Source: Streptomyces aculeolatus (GTDB taxonomy: Bacteria > Actinomycetota > Actinomycetes > Streptomycetales > Streptomycetaceae). From it: a stretch of DNA of 64,000 nucleotides. The notes below the pieces were generated by a model that was not told the DNA's origin, made no database searches, and saw only the letters and a list, made by a program, of their open reading frames with translations. This document shows, in pieces, positions 8,279 through 15,937 of the stretch (the first letter of the stretch is position 1; each line of letters begins with the position of its first letter). The DNA is taken from positions 62,001 to 126,000 of the forward strand of contig NZ_JAINRD010000027.1 in the NCBI RefSeq assembly GCF_020400605.1, written 5' to 3'. The translations under genes were made by a program, and so were the position numbers.

Positions 8279-9151
8279 GTGATCACTTACAAGCGCCGCG
8301 CCGCATATCTCACCTCGACCGCCGTCCTGTTCGTGTCCCTGTCCGGCTGCGCCGGCGACGACGCCGGCTCGGGGGGTGCGCTCCAGGTCAGCGGTTCCAC
8401 CACCGTGGCTCCGGTGGCCGCCGACGCGGCCGAGGCGCTCAAGGCGAAGGGCCTCGACATCGTCGTGGCCACCCAGGGCGGCTCCGCGGGCGGCATCTCC
8501 CAGCTCGCCGCGGGCCAGATCGGCATCGCGATGAGTTCGAAGCCCGTGGCGGAGGAGGACGAGTCCGCCCACCCCGACACCGACTTCACCGTCACCCAGG
8601 TCGGCGCGGACGCCGTCGGCGTCATCGTCACCGACGAAGTCGCCGAGGCCGGCGTGGAGAACCTGACCGCGGCACAGGTACGCGACCTGTTCGAAGGGAA
8701 GATCACCAACTGGTCCGAGGTCGGTGGCCCGGACCTGGAGGTCTTCGTCTACGACAAGGAACCCGGACGCGGTACCCGTGAAGTACTCGACAAGTACATC
8801 TACGGCGAAGAGAAAGCCCCGCCCCCGCCGGAGTCGGGCAACTTCGCCATCGTCGGCGGCAACCTCGAAACGCGTAACAAGCTGAAGTCGACCCCCGGCG
8901 CCGTGGCGCCGCTGTCCACCAGCTTCGTCGAAGGGCACGACGACCTGGCGGTCGTGACGCTGGACGGCATCGCGCCCAGTCCCGAGAACATCGCCACGGG
9001 CACGTACCCGATGTCCCGGCCGCTGTACCTCATCACCGACGGCGAGCCGGAGGGCACGTCGAAGAAGTTCATCAACTACGTCCTGTCCCCGAAGGGGCAG
9101 GAACTGATGACGAAGCACGGCTACCTGAAGCTCAAGGAAATCGGGAAGTAG
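8279..9151 (+). CDS. pstS: PstS-like phosphate/arsenate-binding lipoprotein
   Basis: I choose the GTG at 8279 (after GAGAGAAGAG) because it opens a clean lipoprotein signal: a basic KRRAAYL start, a hydrophobic core and the lipobox LSGC with Cys24. An upstream ATG at 8102 would add a non-signal-like tail. The 290-residue product carries the PstS oxyanion signatures SGSTTVAP and GGSAGGISQLAAG, plus GRGTRE. PstS proteins capture phosphate outside the membrane for PstCAB. In an arsenic island such a copy may import arsenate as biosynthetic substrate, or may favour phosphate over arsenate as protection. The binding-site sequence alone does not settle which. It is followed 3 bp later by pstCA. Confidence 0.88.
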   Translation: MITYKRRAAYLTSTAVLFVSLSGCAGDDAGSGGALQVSGSTTVAPVAADAAEALKAKGLDIVVATQGGSAGGISQLAAGQIGIAMSSKPVAEEDESAHPDTDFTVTQVGADAVGVIVTDEVAEAGVENLTAAQVRDLFEGKITNWSEVGGPDLEVFVYDKEPGRGTREVLDKYIYGEEKAPPPPESGNFAIVGGNLETRNKLKSTPGAVAPLSTSFVEGHDDLAVVTLDGIAPSPENIATGTYPMSRPLYLITDGEPEGTSKKFINYVLSPKGQELMTKHGYLKLKEIGK

Positions 9152-9154
9152 CCG

Positions 9155-10960
9155 ATGGCTACGACCAAGACACCGGCTCGACCATCCGTCACCTCCGACG
9201 AGGGCAGCCGCCCCAGGCCGTCGACGTGGGTGTGGAGTTGGGTCTACGCCGGAGCACTCGCCGTCGCGGGGCTCCTTCTCGCCGTTGTCGGGTATCTCGG
9301 CAGCGGTATCGGCAGCGGCACCGTCGACTGGCTGAACCTGGTGACCGAGTCCGCGTGGAGCCCGCCCAACGCGGCCTTCGGCGGCCTGGCGATGATCTAC
9401 GGCACCGCCGTGGTCTCCGTCCTCGCCCTCGCCCTCGCCGTACCCATCGGATGGGCGGCGGCCGTCGCTCTGTCGGAGTACCTCCCGCCGCGCGTCGCCC
9501 GGCCGATGCGCACGTGCGTGGAGTTGCTCGCCGCCGTGCCGTCGATCGTCTACGGCCTCATCGGCATCGCCGTCATCCGTCCCGTCATCGCGTCGATCGC
9601 CGACGTGCCGGGCGGAGACAGCCTCGCGGCAGCAGGCATCGTCCTGGCCGTCATGATCGTTCCCACGGTCGTGGCCGTCAGCGTCGACGCCCTTTCCGCC
9701 GTGCCCGACCGCTACCGTGAGGCCGCCTACTCCCTCGGCCTCACGCGCGGGGAAGTGATCCGCTCGGCGGTCCTGCCGCTGGCGCGGCCGGGGATGCGCG
9801 CCGCCGTGCTGCTCGGCCTGGCCCGGGCGCTCGGCGAAGCCATCGCGGTGTTCCTGGTGGTGGGCAGGGCCGACGGGCGGATGCCCCACAGCCTCGGCGA
9901 GTTCCTCGACTCGCTGAGCCACCCCGGCCAGACGCTGACCACGAAGCTCGCCGGCCCCGAGCCCGTACTCGCCGGCACCTCCGGTCCGCACTTCGCCGCC
10001 CTGTGCGGCTTGGGCCTCATCCTCTTGGCGCTGGTGGCCGGGGCGACGGTCTGGGGCACGCGGGAGCGACGGCTCAACACCCGAAAGGCCGGGCACCGGC
10101 CCGCGTCGCGTCTGCGGCAGCAGCGCGACCGGGTGCTGACGGTATGGCGGCTGGGAGCCCTGCTGCTGCCGAGCGCACTGCTGATCGGGATACTCGCCAT
10201 GCTGGTGACGCGGGGGAGTGCCGCGTTCAACCCGTCGTTCTGGTTCAGCGCGGCGACCGGAGCGTCCGGCGGCGGCGTACGCGACCAGATAACGGGCACG
10301 CTCCTGCTCGTCGCCACCACGGGGCTGCTCGCCCTGCCGGTGGGCTTCGGCGCCGGCATCCTGATCGGCACCCACGCTTCCGCGCGGACGGCGCGGGTCC
10401 TGCAGACCCTGACGCTCGTCCTGGGCGGCGTGCCGACCATCCTGCTGGGGCTGGCCGGATTCGTCATCCTCTCGACCGCCATGGGGTGGGGAAGGTCCTG
10501 GCTGGCCGGTGCCATCGTGCTCGTGCCCGTCGTGGCACCCGTCGTCGCCCTGACCACCGCGGCACGCATCCGCAGCCTGCCGCCCGAACTCACGGAGAGC
10601 GCATTGTCGCTGGGCCTGACCCGCGCCCAGTACATCCGGTCGGTGGTCATCCCCTACACCTGGCCCGCCACCATCACCGGTCTGCTCCTCGGCCTGGCGC
10701 GCGCGGCCGGCGAGACAGCTCCGCTGCTCTTCACCGCGACGGTCTTCTTCGGCGCTCCCACGGTGCCGAACGGGATCGTGGAGTCCCCGGTGCAGGCGCT
10801 GCCGACCCATATCTTCACCCTCTCCCAGGACTCGGGTGAGTCGCTGGCCGTCGACCAGGCGTGGGGGAGCGCCATGGTGCTGGTCCTGATCACCGCGGTA
10901 CTCCTCAGCGCGGCGATCGCGCTGCGCAACCGCTTCGAAGGAGAACGATGGACGACGTAA
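9155..10960 (+). CDS. pstCA: Fused PstC-PstA phosphate/arsenate ABC permease
   Basis: One 601-residue chain holds two complete permease domains normally encoded by pstC and pstA. The first (about residues 20-300) has the cytoplasmic coupling loop REAAYSLGLTRGEVIRS and the second (about 330-600) has TESALSLGLTRAQYIRS, each inside about six membrane segments. A charged linker near residues 305-325 joins them. The fusion makes a single-chain channel that should pair with the PstB dimer. It starts 3 bp after pstS and its end overlaps pstB by 13 bp, so the three genes form one transcription unit. No phoU follows, unlike housekeeping pst operons. Confidence 0.9.
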   Translation: MATTKTPARPSVTSDEGSRPRPSTWVWSWVYAGALAVAGLLLAVVGYLGSGIGSGTVDWLNLVTESAWSPPNAAFGGLAMIYGTAVVSVLALALAVPIGWAAAVALSEYLPPRVARPMRTCVELLAAVPSIVYGLIGIAVIRPVIASIADVPGGDSLAAAGIVLAVMIVPTVVAVSVDALSAVPDRYREAAYSLGLTRGEVIRSAVLPLARPGMRAAVLLGLARALGEAIAVFLVVGRADGRMPHSLGEFLDSLSHPGQTLTTKLAGPEPVLAGTSGPHFAALCGLGLILLALVAGATVWGTRERRLNTRKAGHRPASRLRQQRDRVLTVWRLGALLLPSALLIGILAMLVTRGSAAFNPSFWFSAATGASGGGVRDQITGTLLLVATTGLLALPVGFGAGILIGTHASARTARVLQTLTLVLGGVPTILLGLAGFVILSTAMGWGRSWLAGAIVLVPVVAPVVALTTAARIRSLPPELTESALSLGLTRAQYIRSVVIPYTWPATITGLLLGLARAAGETAPLLFTATVFFGAPTVPNGIVESPVQALPTHIFTLSQDSGESLAVDQAWGSAMVLVLITAVLLSAAIALRNRFEGERWTT

Positions 10961-11637
10961 TCACTGTGCACCAACTACGCGTACGCACCCGCGACAAGAC
11001 CCTGGTCGGCCCGGTCTCCTTCACCCTCGAACGCGGCTCCACCACCGGACTGTGCGGCCCCTCGGGCGCCGGCAAGTCCACCGTCCTGCGTGCGCTGGTG
11101 GACCTGCTCCCCGACGGGCTCGTCAGGGAGGGCGACCTGAAGGTCCTCGACCGCACCATCGCACCCGGCAAGGGCGACGCGGACCTCAGAGCCAAGGTCG
11201 TCCTCGTACCCCAGACGCCGGTCGTCTTCGGCGGCAGCGTCCTCGACAACGCCCTGTTCGGCCTGCGTCACGTCCTGCGCGCGTCCCGGGAGGCGCTGCG
11301 CGAGCGAGCCGAACAGGCCCTCACCGAGGCCGGACTGTGGAAGGAGGTATCCGACAGGCTCGACGCTCCGGCCCAGACCCTGTCCGCGGGACAGCGGCAG
11401 CGTCTCTGCCTGGCCCGCGCACTGGCCCTGGAGCCGGCCGGGCTGCTCCTCGACGAGCCCACCAGCGCGCTCGACGAACAGAGCAGGGACACGGTCGAAC
11501 AGTCCATCGCGGCGCTCCGCGGCCGCCGGACGGTTCTCCTCGTCTCCCACGACCCGGCGCAGGTGGAGCGCCTGTGCGACACGACGGTCCTTCTGGACCT
11601 GCCCGCCGCGACTTCTCCGGCTGCCGCGGCTGTCTGA
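10948..11637 (+). CDS. pstB: PstB-like ABC transporter ATPase
   Basis: The ATG at 10948 follows GAAGGAG inside the 3' end of pstCA and gives 229 residues. All nucleotide-binding motifs are present: Walker A GPSGAGKST, the ABC signature LSAGQRQRL, Walker B LLLDEP with the catalytic Glu, and the H-loop SHD. The protein is slightly shorter than typical PstB (about 250-260) and its signature has A where PstB usually has G. It would energise oxyanion import by the PstCA channel. A large hairpin at 11679-11727 ends the transcription unit. Confidence 0.87.
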   Translation: MDDVITVHQLRVRTRDKTLVGPVSFTLERGSTTGLCGPSGAGKSTVLRALVDLLPDGLVREGDLKVLDRTIAPGKGDADLRAKVVLVPQTPVVFGGSVLDNALFGLRHVLRASREALRERAEQALTEAGLWKEVSDRLDAPAQTLSAGQRQRLCLARALALEPAGLLLDEPTSALDEQSRDTVEQSIAALRGRRTVLLVSHDPAQVERLCDTTVLLDLPAATSPAAAAV

Positions 11638-11678
11638 TCACCTCCTGCCGACGGGGTCACTCTTCGACGTTCACTCCG

Positions 11679-11727
11679 CCCCGGTGTCTCAACCCCGGAC
11701 CACACAGCACGGGTTGAGGCACCGGGG
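11679..11727. terminator. Bidirectional hairpin terminator between pstB and arsR1
   Basis: Arms 11679-11695 (CCCCGGTGTCTCAACCC) and 11711-11727 pair over 17 positions with one T-G wobble, around a 15-nt loop. It lies between two convergent genes, 42 bp after pstB and 4 bp before the arsR1 stop codon, and can serve both directions. Confidence 0.8.
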
Positions 11728-11731
11728 TTGT

Positions 11732-12097
11732 TCAGTCGGCCTGCGACAGCAGGCCGGCCATGACCGACAGCGCTCCGGGTGCGACCCGGTAGTACACCCA
11801 ACTGGCGCGGCGTTCCGACAACAGCAGCCCTGCTTCCCGCAGTTTGCGCAGGTGGTGGCTGACCGTGGGCTGGGAGACGCCGACGTCCTGGATCTCGCAG
11901 ACGCACGCTTCCCCGCCCGGCCGAACCGCGATCTTCGAGAAGAGCCGCAGCCGGACGGGGTCGGACAGCGCCTTGAACATGGCGGCGATCGGCTCCGCGT
12001 CGTCGGCGGACAACTCCTCACGCCCCAGCGGCCGGCAGCACCCCAGCGGCGTGACGGTGGCGAGCGTGGCGGAGTCCGAGGCGGCCAACTTAGACAT
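11732..12097 (-). CDS. arsR: ArsR-family As(III)-responsive repressor
   Basis: This 121-residue winged-helix protein has the ArsR core (ALSDPVRLRLF, residues 43-53) and a recognition helix with SQPTVSHHLRKLREAGLL. A Cys-x-Cys pair (Cys65, Cys67 in ACVCEI) sits in the classic arsenic-binding helix, and a further pair, Cys20-Cys21, lies near the N-terminus. It should release DNA when it binds arsenite or trivalent organoarsenicals. It is divergent from the arsI-like gene; the TTGAC-N4-GTCGA site at 12107-12120 begins only 10 bp upstream of its ATG, which suggests autorepression. Confidence 0.9.
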   Translation of the reverse strand: MSKLAASDSATLATVTPLGCCRPLGREELSADDAEPIAAMFKALSDPVRLRLFSKIAVRPGGEACVCEIQDVGVSQPTVSHHLRKLREAGLLLSERRASWVYYRVAPGALSVMAGLLSQAD

Positions 12098-12106
12098 GCC
12101 TCTATG

Positions 12107-12120
12107 TTGACATCCGTCGA
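12107..12120. promoter_or_regulatory. Candidate ArsR operator, copy 1 (TTGAC-N4-GTCGA)
   Basis: The sequence TTGACATCCGTCGA is an imperfect palindrome just upstream of arsR1. The 13-mer CCTCTATGTTGAC (12099-12111) recurs exactly at 12183-12195, and the core GACATCCGTC recurs inverted at 12193-12202. These paired copies flank the arsR1/arsI-like divergent promoter. Confidence 0.65.
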
Positions 12121-12190
12121 ATCACTTGCCAAGGGGTGTGCGCGCATCAGGCTGTCGGCTCGCCCGTGGCGGATTTGATGAACCTCTATG

Positions 12191-12204
12191 TTGACGGATG
12201 TCGA
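12191..12204. promoter_or_regulatory. Candidate ArsR operator, copy 2 (TTGAC-N4-GTCGA)
   Basis: The sequence TTGACGGATGTCGA lies 55 bp upstream of the arsI-like ATG. It carries the same half-sites as copy 1, and its centre is the reverse complement of the copy 1 centre. The position suits repression of the rightward arsI-MFS transcript by ArsR. Confidence 0.65.
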
Positions 12205-12258
12205 TCCCGCGTGCATGCTGAGCGGTATCGAAGAACGTCGATACAGAAGGAACGGCTC

Positions 12259-12717
12259 ATGTCCCGGATACAACTCGCCCTGCGCGTCCCCGACCTGCAG
12301 GCATCGATCGACTTCTACAGCAGGCTGTTCGGTGCCGAGCCGGCCAAGCTTCGCGACGGCTACGCCAACTTCGCCATCGCCGAGCCTCCCCTCAAGCTGG
12401 TCCTCATCGAGGGAACGGAGGGAGAGGGCACCCGCCTGGACCACCTGGGAGTAGAGGTGTCATCCAGCGAGGACGTCCAGCAGGCCACGGCCAGACTGGA
12501 CCTGGCCGGGCTGGCCACCGTCGAGGAGAACGACACCACCTGCTGCTACGCCCTGCAGGACAAGGTCTGGGTACAGGGCCCGGGCCAGGAGCCGTGGGAG
12601 GTGTACGTCGTCAAGGCCGACGCGGACTCCCTGGCCAAGGAGCAGAACAGCAGCTGCTGCACGCCCGCGGCTGCCACCGCGGCGGAGCAGCAGCCTGCGG
12701 CCGCCGGTTGCTGCTGA
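12259..12717 (+). CDS. arsI: ArsI/CadI-type VOC-fold protein, possible C-As lyase
   Basis: The ATG at 12259 follows AGAAGGAA and gives 152 residues of vicinal-oxygen-chelate fold. It has the ArsI hallmark TTCCYALQDKVWV with vicinal Cys95-Cys96, the metal-ligand positions His62 and Glu114, and a Cys-rich tail (Cys133-134, Cys151-152). ArsI uses Fe(II) and O2 to cleave the C-As bond of trivalent methyl and aryl arsenicals. Here the first metal ligand, His5 in ArsI, is Gln5 (MSRIQLAL), the same pattern I recall in mycobacterial CadI, so lyase activity is not assured and metal or arsenic binding is an alternative. It sits 8 bp before the MFS gene and is divergent from arsR1. Confidence 0.85.
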   Translation: MSRIQLALRVPDLQASIDFYSRLFGAEPAKLRDGYANFAIAEPPLKLVLIEGTEGEGTRLDHLGVEVSSSEDVQQATARLDLAGLATVEENDTTCCYALQDKVWVQGPGQEPWEVYVVKADADSLAKEQNSSCCTPAAATAAEQQPAAAGCC

Positions 12718-12724
12718 CCGGCAG

Positions 12725-14005
12725 GTGAGCGACGTCAGCACGCGCGGGGACGCGACCGCCGCCGGTCGGCGGCCGCGTCCCCGCGCCGCTCTGCCCGCCC
12801 TGTGCCTGACCCAGATCACGAGCTGGGGCGTCGTCTACTACGCCTTCCCCGTGCTCAACCCCGACATCACCGCCGCCACCGGCTGGAGCCCTGCGGCCAC
12901 CACCGCGGCGTTCTCCGCCGCGCTCCTCGTCTCCGCCCTCGCCGGCATCCGCGTCGGCCGCATCCTCGACGCCCACGGCCCGCGCAGGGTGATGACGCTG
13001 GGGTCGGCTGCCGGCATCACCGGCCTGGTCCTCGTCGCCACCGCGCCCAACCTGCCCCAGTTCGTCGCCGGATGGCTGCTGGCCGGGCTCGCGATGGCGG
13101 CCACCTTCTACCAGCCCGCCTTCGCCGCAGTCACCCGCTGGTACGCGCCGGACCACGTACGCGCCCTCACGACCGTCACCCTCGCCGGCGGGCTGGCCTC
13201 CACCGTCTTCGCGCCCCTGACCGCCCAACTCGCGGCCCACTTCTCCTGGCGGCACACCTACCTCATCCTCGCCGCCGTCCTGGCCGCCCTCACCCTGCCC
13301 GCCCACGCCCTCGCCCTGCGCGGCCCCTGGCCGCCGGCCCCGCCGCCCCCCGCTGCGAGCCCGGCGACCGCCAGGGGCATCGCCCGCAGCGGCACCTTCG
13401 TACTCCTCGCCGCAGCACTGACGCTCTCCGCCTTCGCCATGTACGCGGTCGTCGTCACCGTCGTGCCCCTGCTCCTCGAACGCGGATACACCACCGGGCA
13501 GGCGGCCTGGGTCCTCGGGCTGGGAGGTCTGGGCCAGACCCTCGGCCGCACCCTGTACGCGGCCCTCGCCCGCCGCACCCGGCCCGCGGCGCGCGCCGTC
13601 GGCCTCGTCGGCCTGGGCGGACTGAGCACCCTCGCGTTCGCCCTGATCCCCGGGCCGTACGCGCTGCTCGCCGCCGTCGCCGTCACCGCGGGCACCGTCC
13701 GCGGCAACCTCACCCTCCTCCAGGCCACCGCCATCACCGACCGCTGGGGCACCACCCACTACGGACGCCTCTCCGGACTGCTCGCCGCCCCCACCATCAC
13801 CGCCTCCGCCCTGGCCCCCTTCGCGGGCACCGCCCTGGCGGCGCCGCTCGGCGGCTACCCGCACCTCTTCGCCGTCCTCGCCGCGATCAGCGCGATCGCG
13901 GCGCTGACGGCTCATCGCACGACACCGCGGCGGGAGAAGGTGCCGGGGGAGGGGGTGACGGCGCCGGAGCCTACGCGCCGGCTGCCGGGGCGATGTCGCC
14001 GATGA
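12725..14005 (+). CDS. MFS transporter, probable arsenical efflux pump
   Basis: This GTG-started 426-residue protein has about 12 membrane segments and an MFS motif (AGIRVGRILDAHGPRR) between helices 2 and 3. It begins 8 bp after the arsI-like gene, so they are co-transcribed. A Pro-rich loop (residues near 200-220) separates the two halves. It is not clearly ArsJ or ArsK, and no GAPDH partner gene of ArsJ is present. Export of an organoarsenical product or of arsenite is inferred from the neighbours. Its 3' end overlaps the convergent arsC gene by 35 bp. Confidence 0.82.
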   Translation: MSDVSTRGDATAAGRRPRPRAALPALCLTQITSWGVVYYAFPVLNPDITAATGWSPAATTAAFSAALLVSALAGIRVGRILDAHGPRRVMTLGSAAGITGLVLVATAPNLPQFVAGWLLAGLAMAATFYQPAFAAVTRWYAPDHVRALTTVTLAGGLASTVFAPLTAQLAAHFSWRHTYLILAAVLAALTLPAHALALRGPWPPAPPPPAASPATARGIARSGTFVLLAAALTLSAFAMYAVVVTVVPLLLERGYTTGQAAWVLGLGGLGQTLGRTLYAALARRTRPAARAVGLVGLGGLSTLAFALIPGPYALLAAVAVTAGTVRGNLTLLQATAITDRWGTTHYGRLSGLLAAPTITASALAPFAGTALAAPLGGYPHLFAVLAAISAIAALTAHRTTPRREKVPGEGVTAPEPTRRLPGRCRR

Positions 14006-14384
14006 GGGCCTCGATACGCGTACGGATCTCGTCGCGGATGGGACGTACCGCCTCGACGCTCTGCCCGGCCGGGTCGTCGAGATCCCAGTCGAGGTAGGTC
14101 TTGCCGGGGAAGACGGGGCAGGCGTCGCCGCAGCCCATGGTGATGACGACGTCGGACGCCTGCACGGCGCCGGCGGTGAGGACCTTCGGTTGCGCGTGTG
14201 CGAGGTCGATGCCGACCTCCCGCATGGCCTCGACGACCGCGGGGTTGACGGTGTCGGCCGGGACCGAGCCGGCGGAGCGGACCTCGACGCGGTCGCCGGC
14301 GAGGTGGGTCAGCCAGGCCGCGGCCATCTGGGAGCGGCCGGCGTTGTGGACGCAGACGAACAGGACGGAGGGCTTGTCGGACAT
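13971..14384 (-). CDS. arsC: Arsenate reductase ArsC (low-molecular-weight phosphatase fold)
   Basis: This 137-residue protein has the C-x5-R anion loop CVHNAGR (Cys11-Arg17) and the redox cysteines Cys85 and Cys89 in GCGDACP, the three-cysteine layout of thioredoxin- or mycothiol-linked arsenate reductases. It reduces arsenate to arsenite in the cytoplasm, the form exported by Acr3. This runs opposite to the need of BsnM for arsenate, so regulation of this gene probably decides between detoxification and biosynthesis. It is divergent from arsR2, with a palindrome in the promoter between them. Confidence 0.93.
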   Translation of the reverse strand: MSDKPSVLFVCVHNAGRSQMAAAWLTHLAGDRVEVRSAGSVPADTVNPAVVEAMREVGIDLAHAQPKVLTAGAVQASDVVITMGCGDACPVFPGKTYLDWDLDDPAGQSVEAVRPIRDEIRTRIEALIGDIAPAAGA

Positions 14385-14434
14385 CGCGGTCTCTCTTGTT
14401 CTTGCGGCGATGGGCGGGGTGGTATCAGCTTCGC

Positions 14435-14472
14435 CTGATGTGACAATATCAGCCCATGCTGACATCAGTCGA
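14435..14472. promoter_or_regulatory. ArsR-type palindromes between arsC and arsR2
   Basis: Two overlapping signals lie in the 71-bp divergent promoter and the first codons of arsR2. CTGAT at 14435-14439 pairs with ATCAG at 14448-14452 across 8 nt. CTGACATCAGTCGA at 14459-14472 resembles the TTGAC-N4-GTCGA sites at arsR1 and contains the short palindrome CTGACATCAG. The second site overlaps the arsR2 start codon at 14456. Confidence 0.6.
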
Positions 14473-14767
14473 TGCTGAAGTGATCAGGGCGCTGGCGGAC
14501 CCGCTCCGGCTCCGGATCGTCGAGCTCCTGGCCGAGGAGACGCTGTGTACGACGCACCTCGTGGAGGAGACGGGCGCGCGGCAGACGAACCTCTCCAACC
14601 ACCTGCGGGTGCTGCGCGAGGCGGGCGTGGTGGAGACCGAGCCGTGCGGTCGCTTCACGTACTACAAGCTGCGCCCCGCGGTGCTGGAGGCGCTGGCGGG
14701 CTCGTTCACCGCGCTGGGGGCGGCCGCCCGCGCCACCGTAGAGGCCGACCGCAAACGGGCCTGCTGA
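14456..14767 (+). CDS. arsR: Second ArsR-family arsenic repressor
   Basis: This 103-residue winged-helix protein has ALADPLRLRIVELL and the recognition helix RQTNLSNHLRVLREAGVV. The metal-site helix reads ETLCTTHL, with Cys31 but no second Cys where classic ArsR has C-x-C; another Cys lies in TEPCGRFTYY, as in actinobacterial ArsR types that bind As(III) with cysteines from different helices. It precedes acr3 by one base, so the repressor and its efflux pump are coupled, and it is divergent from arsC. Confidence 0.92.
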   Translation: MLTSVDAEVIRALADPLRLRIVELLAEETLCTTHLVEETGARQTNLSNHLRVLREAGVVETEPCGRFTYYKLRPAVLEALAGSFTALGAAARATVEADRKRAC

Positions 14768-14768
14768 C

Positions 14769-15884
14769 ATGGCCACCGCCGGCCCGGAAGCAGGCGCCGA
14801 AAAGCCCCTGGTCCGGAAGCTGTCGACGCTCGACCGCTACCTCGCCGTCTGGATCCTGCTCGCCATGGCCGCCGGCCTCGGCCTGGGCCGGACGGTGTCC
14901 GGTCTGGACGACGCACTGGCGAAGGCGGAGATCGGCGGCATCTCCCTGCCCATCGCCCTCGGCCTGCTGATCATGATGTACCCGGTGCTGGCCAAGGTCC
15001 GCTACGACCGCCTCGACGCCGTCACCGGCGACCGGCGGCTGATGGCCGCGTCCCTGGCGGTCAACTGGCTGATCGGCCCGGCGGTGATGTTCGCCCTCGC
15101 CTGGATCCTCCTGCCCGACCTGCCCGAGTACCGCACCGGCCTGATCATCGTCGGGCTCGCCCGCTGCATCGCGATGGTCGTCATCTGGAACGACCTGGCC
15201 TGCGGCGACCGCGAGGCCGCCGCCGTCCTGGTCGCGCTCAACTCCGTCTTCCAGGTACTGGCCTTCGGCGTCCTCGGCTGGTTCTACCTCGACCTCCTCC
15301 CGGGTTGGCTGGGCCTGGGCGACGGCGAGAACCTGGACATCCCGACGTGGAAGATCGCGCTCAACGTCGCCCTCTTCCTCGGCGTCCCCCTGCTCGCCGG
15401 CTTCCTCACCCGCCGCATCGGCGAACGCCGGCTCGGCCGGACGGCGTACGAGCAGCGCTTCCTGCCCCGTATCGGCCCGTGGGCGCTGTACGGGCTGCTC
15501 TTCACGATCGTGCTCCTCTTCGCCCTCCAGGGCGAGACGATCACCTCGCACCCCCTGGACGTCGCCCGGATCGCGCTGCCCCTCCTGATCTACTTCGCAC
15601 TGATGTGGTTCGGCACCTTCGCCCTCGGCAAGGCCATCGGCCTGCCCTACGACCGCACCGCCACCCTGGCCTTCACCGCAGCCGGCAACAACTTCGAACT
15701 CGCCATCGCGGTCGCCATCGCCACCTTCGGGGTCACCTCCGGCCAGGCCCTCTCAGGAGTCGTCGGCCCCCTCATCGAAGTCCCGGTCCTCATCGCCCTC
15801 GTACACGTCTCCCTGGCCTGGCGCCGGAAGTTCGACTCCACCCGGGTACTTCGCCAAGGGCAGACAGGGATCATCGCGGAATGA
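14769..15884 (+). CDS. acr3: Acr3-type arsenite efflux permease
   Basis: This 371-residue protein has about ten membrane segments, typical of Acr3 in the BASS/BART superfamily. The conserved PVLAKVRYD near residue 73 and GLARCIAMVVIWNDLA with the essential transport Cys are present. It exports arsenite using the proton gradient. It begins one base after the arsR2 stop and ends a rightward unit; the gene after it (amidohydrolase) is convergent and belongs to another module. Confidence 0.94.
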   Translation: MATAGPEAGAEKPLVRKLSTLDRYLAVWILLAMAAGLGLGRTVSGLDDALAKAEIGGISLPIALGLLIMMYPVLAKVRYDRLDAVTGDRRLMAASLAVNWLIGPAVMFALAWILLPDLPEYRTGLIIVGLARCIAMVVIWNDLACGDREAAAVLVALNSVFQVLAFGVLGWFYLDLLPGWLGLGDGENLDIPTWKIALNVALFLGVPLLAGFLTRRIGERRLGRTAYEQRFLPRIGPWALYGLLFTIVLLFALQGETITSHPLDVARIALPLLIYFALMWFGTFALGKAIGLPYDRTATLAFTAAGNNFELAIAVAIATFGVTSGQALSGVVGPLIEVPVLIALVHVSLAWRRKFDSTRVLRQGQTGIIAE

Positions 15885-15937
15885 CCGGCCAAGCGAGGCA
15901 GGGGATGAGGATGGGCTCCGCGCGGGGAGTTCCTCGC

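Noticed and set aside
8051..10810. Minus-strand open frame of 919 codons opposite pstS and pstCA
   Set aside because: Low-complexity Arg/Gly/Asp composition and no family match; antisense shadow of strongly supported genes.
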